Assembly: GCA_003427395.1 (NCBI GenBank)
Contig: BFEA01001073.1
Coordinates: 206,159 to 230,510, forward strand
Length of the DNA stretch: 24,352 nucleotides
Reading direction: 5' to 3'
From: Chara braunii
Lineage: Eukaryota; Streptophyta; Charophyceae; Charales; Characeae
A program made the translations under genes and the position numbers. Under the pieces are notes generated by a model. The model did not search any database, had not been told where the DNA came from, and worked only from the letters and a program-made list of their open reading frames with translations. This document shows, piece after piece, positions 1 to 8,970 of the stretch; the stretch's first letter is position 1, and each line of letters begins with the position of its first letter.

Positions 1-32
<32 letters not shown>

Positions 33-39
33 TGTGTGT
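1..39. repeat. Compound (CT)n(GT)n microsatellite at left edge
   Basis: Pure CT units at 1-15 pass directly into GT units at 16-39. The tract touches the window edge, so its full length is unknown. It lies about 64 bp beyond the stop codon of the minus-strand PPR gene, in that gene's probable 3' untranslated region or just past it. The same compound repeat, in the same orientation, sits at the other end of the gene (2539-2614). Confidence 0.95.
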
Positions 40-102
40 CTATCTCTCTCTCCCCTTAGAAAAAAGAATGAAAACTTCCGACGGCTCCCGTACGAACGCG
101 TC

Positions 103-2523
103 TTACAGTACTTCTTCGTGGATCATCCCCCCACCTTCCCCCTCCCTTTCTCCCGCGCCGATTGGGTCATCTCTACCGGCATTGGCTGCATTCCAGATCG
201 ATTGACGTCTTCGATCTCCCGACGTGGCCGCCCGATATCCATACTGAATGAAGAGCCTCTTCACCCTGTCACCACCCTGGGCATAGCCTGTGCGTTGACA
301 CCGCCGAAGCACACGCACGAGGGTTGGCCTCGACGGTGTGAAACCCGCCGCCATCATCGACTCAAGGGCCTCTACAGATCCGGGTGCGTTCCCATCAATT
401 ACATACGCATCAATCAGAAACTGGAACGACTGCTCATCGAACGCCAATCCGTTCGCTTCTATCCTCTTGAACATCTGGATTGCCATCGCAATCTGCTTCG
501 TCTTTGCACAGCCGTCGATCAAGGCATTATACGTGTGCACATTCGGCGCCATCCCGAAGGTCCTACTTATCTCCTCGAAGGTCTGAAAGGCCCGATCCAT
601 GTCATGGACATTTGAGCAACCGGCGATGATGCAATTGATAGCAGCAAGAGACACAATTTCACCTGACTCGTGCATCGCCGCCAGCTTATAGTATGCCGTA
701 TCTAGAACGCCCAAGCCGCGGCTGCAGGCGACAACGAGGGGTTTGAGCGACGAGAAGGGAGAGAGGAGCTCGTGAGCCAAAGCGGCGGCGGCGGAGGAGG
801 TCGCAGACATGGCGGCGTTGTTACTTCTGCCCGGGGCCGCCATTCCCCCCCCCCCCCTCCCCCGCGCATCCCCATACTCTTCAGAGGAAGCGTACGCCGT
901 CTCAAGCTCCTGTACGGCGCGGAACGCTGATTCGAAATCGCCTTTAGTAGCATAAGCATGAACGCGAGCAAGATAGCAAGCAGGGTGAGGGAGTTCTGCC
1001 CCCAGACACTCCCTCAGGTACGCCCATGCCGCCTCGGCAAGATCTGTGTGCCCCGTCCTGGCGGCGGCGTTCAGCGCCATCAAAAGCCCGCCCTGATCTA
1101 TGCCCAACCTCCTGCGCCCCAGTTTCTGCAGCGCCATAAGCGAGCACTCCGCATCGTCTCTCTCTGCTCCCGCCGTCAGCAATTCTCCCAAGACTACCGG
1201 CAACGGCTCTAACATTTGCGTCTGCAGCTCGTTCATCACGGCCACGGCATCGCGGGTTCTGCGTGTCCTCGCACAAGCTGTCAAAACCTCGCTATACGTC
1301 GTCTTGCTCGGCACAAAACCCCTCCTCAACATCGACTGCATGTACTGTAAGGCCGGCGGCACCCTCTTGTCCATTGCGCAAATAGTCACAACGAAGTTGT
1401 ACGAGTCCCCATCAGGCTGAACTTTCGATGCTGGATCTTCCAAGCGCCGAATGATGGACTCCGCCAAATTCGAATCGCGTACGCGGAAAGCAGCTCGGAG
1501 AAGAATGTTGTAGGTCAGCAGATTGGCTTCGACGCCTGACTTTCTCATATCCTCCAAAACGGCCAACAGCTTTTCTGTGTTTGACGCGGAGCGGTTGTAA
1601 GCCAACAACAACATGTTGTAGGCCATTAGGTCAGGCCGGTGGTGCTGGCCATCAGCGTCCGCGCTGATAGTCCAATCCTTGAAGAGCGAGATCGCTTCCT
1701 CATACCGGCCGGGCCCCAGCAGCGCCGACATATGCTGATGAAGATCTTCCAAGGTCATTTCCGAGACAGGCTTCTGATGCTCTTGGCGATGCTGATGCAG
1801 CAGGTTCATCTCTCCTTCTCCTAATCTCCCTACCCCTCCTCCTCCGGCTGCTGTTGCTACATCGCTGCTCCGGAAGGGGCGAATAGAGCTCCGGGGAATG
1901 CTCCCCAGGTCCTCTTCTCCCGATCCCGATCCATCTAATGCCGCGTCCAAGGTGTCTTCCAGGGACGGCCATGGTGAAGCGCGGACTTCATCGCCGTCGA
2001 TACCCAGGGGTGGAGAAGAGGAGGAAGAAGAGACGGAGGAGGAGGAGGAGGAGGAGGTGGAAAAGCCCCGGAAAAGGAGCAAATCGTCATCTTCACGACC
2101 CCTCGGAAGTGTCGTGGAAGTAGAGCAAGGAGGAGGCGGGCCCATCGGCCTGCCAGCAGAGGTGAACATCAACCGTCGATTTCCGAAAGGAGTAGTGGTT
2201 GGAGCAGAGAGGCCGTTGGAGGACAAGCAACTACCACCACCCATCACATTCAGGCTCCCGCCATAGCAGGAAGACGAGGACGATGAGGGTGTAGAGGAGA
2301 CATCGCCGGGAGAAGAAGATGCAGTTCCCGCGCAACCTGCTGCTACTCCTGCTCCGGGCAAGGCCGAGAGCGCCGCCAAAGCCCCCACGGCCGATATGTC
2401 AGACCGCGGCGACGACCGAACGAAACTAAGCGCAATGTCCTCGAGCGACGGTGGCAACACTCCCGATCGGACATGCCGGCCTATTTGAGTAGAAAAGCGC
2501 TTGATGGCAGCGGAGGCCACCAT
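103..2523 (-). CDS. P-class pentatricopeptide repeat protein, probably mitochondrial, intronless
   Basis: The ORF encodes 806 residues. PPR proteins are helical-repeat RNA-binding proteins acting in mitochondria or plastids on RNA processing, stability or translation. Repeat-like units begin near residues 298 (PDLMAYNMLLLAY), 333, 369, 404, 511, 660 (NVHTYNALIDGC), 694 and 729; no E, DYW or SMR domain follows, so it is P-class. The N-terminus (MVASAAIKRFSTQIGRHVRS) is basic and hydroxylated without early acidic residues, like an organelle transit peptide. Residues 60-250 are Ser/Gly/Pro-rich low complexity. From memory, the C-terminal half (for example ELLSPFSSLKPLVVACS and AINCIIAGC) closely resembles the conserved Arabidopsis mitochondrial PPR At1g26460; I could not run an alignment. 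I chose the ATG at 2521-2523 because it is the first in-frame ATG: the frame stays open upstream to 2892 only through the microsatellite and contains no ATG. The reading frame is intact, with no intron needed. The exact RNA target is unknown. Confidence 0.88.
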   Translation of the reverse strand: MVASAAIKRFSTQIGRHVRSGVLPPSLEDIALSFVRSSPRSDISAVGALAALSALPGAGVAAGCAGTASSSPGDVSSTPSSSSSSCYGGSLNVMGGGSCLSSNGLSAPTTTPFGNRRLMFTSAGRPMGPPPPCSTSTTLPRGREDDDLLLFRGFSTSSSSSSSVSSSSSSPPLGIDGDEVRASPWPSLEDTLDAALDGSGSGEEDLGSIPRSSIRPFRSSDVATAAGGGGVGRLGEGEMNLLHQHRQEHQKPVSEMTLEDLHQHMSALLGPGRYEEAISLFKDWTISADADGQHHRPDLMAYNMLLLAYNRSASNTEKLLAVLEDMRKSGVEANLLTYNILLRAAFRVRDSNLAESIIRRLEDPASKVQPDGDSYNFVVTICAMDKRVPPALQYMQSMLRRGFVPSKTTYSEVLTACARTRRTRDAVAVMNELQTQMLEPLPVVLGELLTAGAERDDAECSLMALQKLGRRRLGIDQGGLLMALNAAARTGHTDLAEAAWAYLRECLGAELPHPACYLARVHAYATKGDFESAFRAVQELETAYASSEEYGDARGRGGGGMAAPGRSNNAAMSATSSAAAALAHELLSPFSSLKPLVVACSRGLGVLDTAYYKLAAMHESGEIVSLAAINCIIAGCSNVHDMDRAFQTFEEISRTFGMAPNVHTYNALIDGCAKTKQIAMAIQMFKRIEANGLAFDEQSFQFLIDAYVIDGNAPGSVEALESMMAAGFTPSRPTLVRVLRRCQRTGYAQGGDRVKRLFIQYGYRAATSGDRRRQSIWNAANAGRDDPIGAGEREGEGGGMIHEEVL
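845..857. repeat. 13-base C/G homopolymer inside the PPR coding sequence
   Basis: Thirteen consecutive C on the plus strand give G13 in the coding strand. It encodes the glycine run near residues 556-560. PPR repeats follow it in the same frame, so the assembled length keeps the gene open. Any length change not divisible by three would remove the last third of the protein. Confidence 0.9.
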
Positions 2524-2534
2524 ATCGCAATCTC

Positions 2535-2538
<4 letters not shown>

Positions 2539-2614
<76 letters not shown>
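2539..2614. repeat. Compound (CT)23(GT)15 microsatellite in the PPR 5' leader
   Basis: CT units cover 2539-2584 and GT units 2585-2614, followed by interrupted GT and GCGGGT units to about 2690. On the PPR coding strand this reads as (AC)n then (AG)n, ending 15 bases before the start codon. It is therefore probably in the 5' untranslated region or core promoter. GA-rich leaders near plant start sites are commonly regulatory; any such role here is inference. Confidence 0.92.
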
Positions 2615-2615
<1 letters not shown>

Positions 2616-2711
2616 TGTGTGCGTGCGGGTGCGGGTGCGGGTGCGTGGGCGTGTGTGTGTGGGTGTGTGCGTGTGAGCGCGCGGGTGCTTGTCTGTGCCT
2701 CTCCACGCACG

Positions 2712-2761
2712 TGAAAGGGGAGGAGGGAGGAGGGAGGAGGGGGGGGGGAAAGGGGGAGGAA
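2712..2761. repeat. GGA/poly-G purine tract
   Basis: A G-rich run of AGGAGGG-type units contains an uninterrupted G stretch near 2740 and a GGGGG run after it. It has at least four G-runs on the plus strand, so it could form a G-quadruplex. It lies about 200 bp upstream of the PPR start codon. Confidence 0.75.
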
Positions 2762-3396
2762 GTTCGCCTACGACAAAGAGAACAACAAGAAGCCAAAGAG
2801 CATTTTCGAGGGTGGTAATGAATGAATGATGACAAGCGGGAGAAAGTGCCGAAGAGGAGCCCTGGCGAATTCAAAAAAACGAAGATGACCACGAATGACA
2901 GAACACGCTGGACGAATAGTGGTAGTGGTATGAGTGAGGGGCCCTAGCGAACGGAGAGGTGGGGCATAAATCACTCCGTGAGGGGTCTGACAGGCTGGTG
3001 CTCGACCACCGCAGGTCAGCCCGAGATGCCACGCGGCCGGTTGCCGAGACCCGCCGCCGCCCAGCAAATTGACCGAGCCGACTAGTGACGTGGCAAAGAG
3101 AATCTGTTTTGTGTTCGCTGCCAGAGGGTGGCTGAGAGGAGGTGCACGCGAACGGGAGGGGAAAGGAGGGACAAAGGGACCCGAAGCGAGGCGGTGAGGC
3201 GGAGCGGACGAGTAGATGACAGGGCAAGGGGGAAGATGCGTTCGCCAGCCCCTGCTGGTGCTGTCCTCCCTTCAGCTGATGAGGCTCATGCTCACGTGGT
3301 ACCAGCGGTCCCTGTTCCTCAGTGGAACAAGGGCCCACTGAGCCGGGCCCTGGGGCGAGGTTCTATTTGCACAGACCACACGTGGCCCCTGAGGTT
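2762..3396. other. Upstream flank of the PPR gene, no gene seen
   Basis: No coding sequence could be supported. This GC-rich stretch should hold the promoter and transcription start of the minus-strand PPR gene. The only motif I can point to is an ACGT-core site at 3086-3093. A short imperfect hairpin (CCTGTTCC, then GGAACAAGG) lies near 3310-3333. No clear TATA box was found. Confidence 0.5.
3086..3093. promoter_or_regulatory. ACGT-core bZIP-type site (TGACGTGG / CCACGTCA)
   Basis: The 8-mer TGACGTGG reads CCACGTCA on the PPR strand and matches the core bound by plant bZIP factors (G-box/C-box hybrid). It is about 560 bp upstream of the PPR ATG. Single sites of this length occur often by chance, so function is unproven. 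Confidence 0.3.
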
Positions 3397-3547
3397 GTTG
3401 GCTTGCTCTCCCCGGTCTGTATTGGTAGGGTCTTTGGCCATCACGGGTGTGGGGGGGGGGGGGCCATGCTAAGAGCCAAACCAACTGTGATAGTTGGCTT
3501 GCTCCGCCCAGGCTGTATTGGTAGGGTCTTTGGCCATCATGGGTGTG
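3397..3547. repeat. Two direct copies of an about 54-bp sequence, 96 bp apart
   Basis: The segment from GTTGGCTTGCTC to TTTGGCCATCACGGGTGTG at 3397-3450 recurs at 3493-3547 with a few substitutions. Copy 1 runs into a poly-G stretch and copy 2 into a GT microsatellite. No coding sense is visible. It may be a fragment of a dispersed repeat. Confidence 0.85.
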
Positions 3548-3617
3548 TGTGTGTATGTGTGTGTGTGGGATTGTGGGGTTGTGTGTGGTGTGTGAGTGCT
3601 GGCCATGCACACTGCTG

Positions 3618-3735
3618 TTTCTTTCTTTTTTTCTTTTTTTTCTTTTTTTTCTTTTTTTTCTTTTTTTTCTTTTTTTTCCGTTTTTCCGTTTTTCTTCTTT
3701 TTTTTCTTTTTTTCTTTTTTTTTCTTTTTTTTTTC
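3618..3735. repeat. T-rich (C T8)n simple repeat
   Basis: Runs of seven to nine T separated by single C (or CCG) continue for about 118 bp. On the minus strand this is an A-rich tract. It could be a degenerate retroelement tail in minus orientation, but no adjacent element body was recognised. Confidence 0.85.
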
Positions 3736-3811
3736 CATAATAGCGGATGTGTAAGCCCTCTATCCCCGTGGTGGTAAGAGAACCGTCAGAATTGAGGGCT
3801 CATCTGTCGGG

Positions 3812-3865
3812 GCTCCATCTATTGGTGGGGAGCGACACCTGCTGGAAACCAGGTCCAGCGTCCCA
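3812..3865. repeat. Dispersed repeat copy A (partner at 21756)
   Basis: The sequence beginning GCTCCATCTATTGGTG and ending CCAGCGTCCC matches 21756-21809 in the same orientation at about 80-85% identity by eye. Similarity stops sharply on both sides. This looks like the end of, or a conserved block in, an unrecognised interspersed repeat family. Confidence 0.8.
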
Positions 3866-5830
3866 TTGATTAACCTTATAGCACAATGTTTGCTGTTTGT
3901 CGTTTCCTGGGCTGTAGTCATTTCTCTTCTTACCTTGGGGCTCTATTCTCCCATGGAGCCGCTAGGTAGTGTCACCCATCGCGTCTTGGAGCATCCTTTA
4001 TCTATTGGCCCAGCCCTGTTCCGCAGCCCCCCTGTTCATTGTTACCATGCCTGTCCCTATATCCTCCTAAGACCCTTGTTCTTTTTTCAAGGTGACAGCA
4101 AGTGCAAGGACTTAAAGGTATTAGATGAGATGATCTTATGCGATACAGTCTTACAGCGAGCAAGTTTGTGATGTTCTAACCTCACACCGTTGTCAAGCAC
4201 ACGGTCCCCGCTCGGGGGACCTTCCCAGCCGCGTCACGCAGGATTGGCAGATTCGCAAGTCGCTTTACGGAAGGGGAAGAGGCGGAGCCGCTCCGGGCGA
4301 GTGCGCCAGCTATACCTCCATCGAGCCATTACGACAAGATAGGGTCTCCCGAGGTAAAACTTACCTTCACCCGCGAGAGTTGTTACCATCCTTTGGGTAG
4401 GCATATCCCCGCCGGGCTATTGAACCATACGCAAAAGCTTTTATGTGCAACCGCGGACATTTCTCGTACGTTATAGCATAGGGGGTACGCGTGGTCCACG
4501 CCTAGCTCGGACCCGTACGCGACTGTCACGTTGGGGCGATGATCTCCCACGTGCATTTCAGCGCCGGTCGACTAGGTCAACCTAACTCAACCACGCGACA
4601 CGAAATAAAAATAATAAGCGCAAACAATCATATAAGTCTAGTCCCTTTTCAAACGTTCTGGCCCATAACTAAGAAGAAGCTAAAGTGCCTAAGCGAGGTC
4701 TGTGCAAAGTTGCATAAAAAGAATGCAGGCGCTAAGCGGACCATAATACTCAGCCATGCGTGCTCACATGATCGACTATCATGGCGACGCTTCATGCATT
4801 ACCCACTACTGCGCAACCTCTCATGGGTTTCAAGGTGTGTACGACATTCAAGTGTCGAAAGCGAAATACCGTGAAGAGACTCTCCTTCACGATATTGAAC
4901 GGTTGAAGGATAAGCAGTTCAATCCTTGCGGCACCCCTGTCTTTTAGGCAGTGGGTGACGATAGGCAAGGGACATAGGTCTGACTCACCTTTTTTGTTGG
5001 ACCAGAGTCTGGAATGTCTTGGACAAGCACCTCGAATTTCAGACTCATGACCAAAGTCCGACCAATGATCTAAAAACCAAAATTCTTTTAAGGTGGGGTT
5101 CGCTCGTTTCTCCCTTTTAGAAATAAAAGACGAGTAGTTACGGGTCGGCGAGCAATTCGTTGTACCCAAATTTAATCTTTAGACCAATCGAAGGTCGAGT
5201 GCTGGACCTTGCACTCGGCTACCCCTGCCTTTTCGCTAGATTCGTTCGATATAAGGAAGTGTAATGAAAACGAAAAGGGGAGGTCTCGGAGGAGATCAGA
5301 GAGAGTCACTCTCACTGCCAGAAGAGAATTTTGTCACTCACACCCGCATTCAATAATCAATATCATCCTCACTTCATAAGTAAACCCTCGCTCCTTTATA
5401 CACCTGCGTACACATGAAACCCCAAAACCCACATGCAAGTATAACAAAACGTTGTCAAACCCTTTATTCCCATATTCATATCCCACATGCCCCTTTCTAA
5501 GCCCCTCTCTACAAAGACATACCCGTTTGTCTCGATTCACACAGTTTTGCATGGCGATTCAAGAGAGGTTCCAAGGATGGGATTTCTTTCATACAAAAAT
5601 GTCTTTCGCCTACAGGGTCATAGACGTTTGGACATGGGTATCATGGTGGGTAGGAGTTGAGTCGCAAATCGATTTGCTATCAGTTCGATAATAGAAGTTG
5701 ATGAAACTCAAGATCTATGAGAGTACTCGCAAGTAACGGTGACCTGCGTCATAAAATCAATGCAGGCACGGCTTGTCGAGTTAACGGAGATCAACTCCGT
5801 ATTGCACTCTACTCTACTTGGTAGTAACGT
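3866..5830. other. Long unrecognised non-coding stretch
   Basis: About 2 kb with no ORF that resembles a protein I know; the longest open frames are short and lack domain signatures. No rRNA, tRNA or snRNA could be assigned, and no pair of long terminal repeats or primer-binding site was found. A weak inverted repeat (CCTTTTCG, then CGAAAAGG) flanks 5229-5279. The region may be decayed non-coding retroelement DNA, but I cannot show this. Confidence 0.45.
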
Positions 5831-5850
5831 GCGGTAATGATATAAAAATC

Positions 5851-6160
5851 ACAAAAATTTCGACAACACTTCCTTTAGGGACGTGTACTAAAAAAATATT
5901 TACTAGTCGAAATTTAAAAAGAGACTCGAGACTCAGAAACTATCTCAAAATAAATTAACTTTATGGTTTTAGTAAAAATTTCGGCAGCACTCCCTTTAGA
6001 AAGGTAGGCGCTCAAAATTCCTACTGACTCCAAAGACTAAACTCATCCTAACCTAGTTGACATCTCAGAGCCTTGACTAACTTTGAGTTTTATAGCAGAA
6101 ATTTCGACAGCATCTCCCCTAAGGGAAAAAGGCTCCCAAAATTTCTACTAACTCAGAGGC
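5851..6160. repeat. Three tandem units of about 121 bp carrying AAATTTCGRCARCA
   Basis: The motif AAAATTTCGACAACACTTCC at about 5854 recurs as AAAATTTCGGCAGCACTCCC at about 5975 and AAATTTCGACAGCATCTCCC at about 6099. Each is followed by a CTTTAG/CCTAAG-type stretch and CTCAAAATT.CTACT in units 2 and 3. Spacing is 121-124 bp. This style of repeat occurs in non-coding parts of plant LTR retrotransposons, which is inference here. Confidence 0.75.
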
Positions 6161-6487
6161 TAACCAAAGTCATACCAAAGCATTAATGCATGAAGAAACA
6201 ATGCGGAAACAAAAGTGAACATCTCAGGCATAAGGCGAGCACTAACAGACTACTCTACTAAGCAGAAAACAGACAGAGCTTGAGTAAAAGACAAGGCATT
6301 GTCAGCAAGCATGTCAGGTCAACAACGCATTCAAGGGTTCGTTCATCCAAAGTTTTCATCTTTCTTTTTGTCATGATTCACAAAGACATGAGTTATGTAC
6401 CTTATTTAGTTAATCTTTAACTTTCTAAGTTGTTCTCAATCAAACCCCATGCAATTACTAACACACTAGCTTGGACTATTCTTGTTC

Positions 6488-7655
6488 GGAGAAAAGTCGG
6501 ACCTTTGTCAACAAGCAGAATTGACTGACTTAGCAAGGCGACCGGATCAGTCAGGAGAACCTCATCTCCAACCCTAGTTCAATGTCTTAGGCGAATGAGT
6601 AAAGCGACCGGATCAATCAGGAGGACCTCATCTTCAGTCCAGTTCAATGTCTTAAGCAAACGAGCAAAGTGACCGGATCAGACAGGAGGACCTCATTTTA
6701 GGAGAAGAGTCGGACCTTTATCAACAAGCATAATTGACTGACTTAGCAAGGCGACCGGATCAGTTAGGAGGACCTCATCTCCAACCCTAATTCAATGTCT
6801 TAGGCGAACGAGCAAAGCGACCGGATCAGTCAGGAAAACCTCATCTTCAGACTCAGTTCAATGTCTTAAGCAAACGAGCAAAGCGACCGGGTCAAAGAGG
6901 AGGACCTCATTTTCAACCCCAATTCAATGTCTTAAGTAAAGGATCAAAGCGACTGGATCAGTCAAGAGGACCTCATCTTCAACCCCAGTTCAATGTCTTA
7001 AGCAAACGAGCAAAGCGACCGGATCAGTCAGGAGGACCTCATCTCCAACCCCAGTTCAATGTCTTAGGCAAACGAGCAAAGCGACCGGATTAGTCAGGAG
7101 GACCTCATCTCCAGACCCAGTTCAATGTCTTAAGTAAACGAGCAAAGCGACCGGATCAGTCAGGAGGGCCTCATCTCCAGCCCTAGTTCAATGTCGTAGA
7201 TAAACGAGCAAAGTGATCGAATCGGTCAGGAGGACCTCATCTCCAGCCCCAGCTCAATGTCCTAAGCAAATGAGCAAAGCGACCGACTCAATTAGAAAGA
7301 CCTCATCTCCAGCCTCAGTTCAATATCTTAAGCAAATGAGCAAAGCGTCCAGATCAGTCAGGAGGACCTCATCTCCAACTTTGTTCAATGTCTTAAGCAA
7401 ACGAGCAAAGCGACCAGATCAGTCAAGACTCAAGAGGACCTCATCTCCAGTCCTAGTTCAATGTCTTAGATAAACGAGCAAAGCGACCGAATCGGTCAGG
7501 ATAACTTTATCATCATCCCCAGTTCAATGTCTTAAGCAAACGAAGAAAGTGACCGCATCAGTCAAGAGGACCTCATCTCCAACCCATTTCAATGTCTTAA
7601 GCAAATGAGCAAAGCGACCGGATCAGTCAGGAGGACTTCATCTTCAACTCTAGTT
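6488..7655. repeat. 66-bp tandem array, about 17 units
   Basis: The unit core GACCGGATCAGTCAGGAGGA starts at 6540, 6606, 6671, 6753, 6819, 6885, 6951, 7017, 7083, 7149, 7215, 7281, 7347, 7412, 7485, 7551 and 7616. Steps are 65-66 bp except 82 at the fourth unit and 73 where a short insertion lies at 7433. Each unit also carries TTCAATGTCTTAAGCAAACG. A larger block at 6488-6556 is repeated at 6701-6769 (213 bp apart), so early units were copied as a group. Because 66 is divisible by 3, frames stay open across units (for example 7213-7473), but this repetitive ORF is not a credible gene. The array is a minisatellite, perhaps internal to a retroelement. Confidence 0.93.
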
Positions 7656-8970
7656 CAGATCATCGCTTGCAAAGATCGTGATTTTTATCACAAAAAAATG
7701 AATTAACATGCATAACAGATTCCCTTTTCGATTCAGTTAAAGTCATGAAAAAACAATCAAGACATGTATACAAGTTAAAGTCAAACAGACTAAACTCCAA
7801 GTTTGCTTAGATAGGGGTTTATTGGGATTCTAGAGGTATCGGGTCGGCCTACCTCTGAGTTCCCAGTCTCCAAAGTCCCGTATGGGCTCCGATAGAGCTT
7901 CCACAATCGGTGGGTCAATCCCGCATGTCGCATTCCTCTCCAAACACGGACTAGAGGGAGATTAAGAAGGATAAAAAAAGAAAAGTCCAATGCTCGGATT
8001 ACGAGAAGGGGTCAACTCAACTCACACGAGAGGGTCTCGGTGCCTTCAGAGGGTCCCGCAATGGTGACCAATAGCGTAGTGAATATGACCAGAGCACGAC
8101 CAAACGCAACATAACAACCTCCCGGTAAACCTCCAAATCACAATAATAACCCCTTTTGCAGAGCCTAACCAACCCACTTAAGCTTCAGTGCCTCACCTCT
8201 TATTAATCTTCGACTGCTCAACCTAGAAATATTGCGTTCGAATAGAGCATCCTCTGTGTTCTATTCGAACGTGCGTGTTCACGCAACAATGCGCAGTAGG
8301 CAAGGCTTAACGATGATGCACAGTGAAATTCAGCGTGCACAACATAGGCACGATAGTTGCACAACGAAACTCAGCGTAGTTGTTTAGTGTCGAAGTTATG
8401 CAGAAAACACAAATACACAAATGTACTTTGTCCAGTAACGGGAATGCGCAGTCGTGCCTCCAATTCGGACCAAACCGCAAACTTCAATTCCCACGAGTGC
8501 ATACTCTTGCCTATACCGGCCGTAGAATCAAGGAAGAGCCCTCAGTCTGTCGATCCTTGCTATATCCGGACCTGGTGAGTTTCATAATGACCATGCTCCG
8601 CCTTTATGAATGCGGACTGGGTTTTTCCTCTTCCATGCGCTCAGCGTCCAGACTCTCGGTCACACAGCTACTCTAAACCACTATTGATCATTAAAGCAAC
8701 CCACCGTTGTCAAAATTGACCAACGAAGTACACGTAGATGTCGACTGCGTAGACTACCGTCATGACCAGGTACACGTTGCTCATAGGCCTTGGTGGATGA
8801 TCAAATTATATGATCTTCCGAGTTCAAATTCACATAGTGCTTCTCAGCGTTGTCGCCAACATCTTTTATGAGGTACGTAAACGTTTATTCCCTCTTGCAA
8901 CTCTCACTCTTCGCCACCCTCTCGCTTGCGGTTTGCTTTCCAACGAGCCGTTCTTTCAATGTACCTGGCC
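7656..8970. other. Unrecognised non-coding stretch between two arrays
   Basis: No gene can be supported. Visible structure is limited to a 12-bp inverted repeat (8237-8248 with 8262-8273) and a 19-bp direct repeat of the type GCACARYGAAAYTCAGCGT at 8318-8336 and 8359-8377. It probably represents decayed repeat DNA. Confidence 0.45.
8237..8273. repeat. Perfect 12-bp inverted repeat with 13-nt loop
   Basis: CGTTCGAATAGA at 8237-8248 is the exact reverse complement of TCTATTCGAACG at 8262-8273. It could form a short hairpin. No T-run follows and no gene ends nearby, so a terminator role is not supported. Confidence 0.7.

Noticed and set aside
16-615. Plus-strand ORFs across the PPR gene
   Set aside because: They are antisense shadows of the GC-rich PPR coding sequence and show no domain of their own.
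2524-2892. N-terminal extension of the PPR protein through the microsatellite (His-Thr and Arg-Glu repeats)
   Set aside because: The frame is open only because dinucleotide repeats lack stops, and it has no ATG (2890-2892 reads GTG). The first ATG is at 2523.
3322-3777. Plus-strand ORF with a poly-Phe run
   Set aside because: It is a by-product of the T-rich simple repeat at 3618-3735.
3866-5830. rRNA or other structural RNA genes in the unrecognised stretch
   Set aside because: No conserved rRNA, 5S or snRNA segments and no tRNA B box were found on reading.
7213-7473. 86-residue repetitive ORF
   Set aside because: It spans four 66-bp minisatellite units and stays open because 66 is divisible by three; neighbouring units are closed.
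5851-7655. CRISPR array
   Set aside because: Units are contiguous with no unique spacers, the repeat is 66 or 121 bp, and the genome is eukaryotic.
4150-8100. A complete LTR retrotransposon containing the tandem arrays
   Set aside because: No pair of long terminal repeats, no primer-binding site and no gag, protease, integrase or reverse transcriptase motifs were seen.
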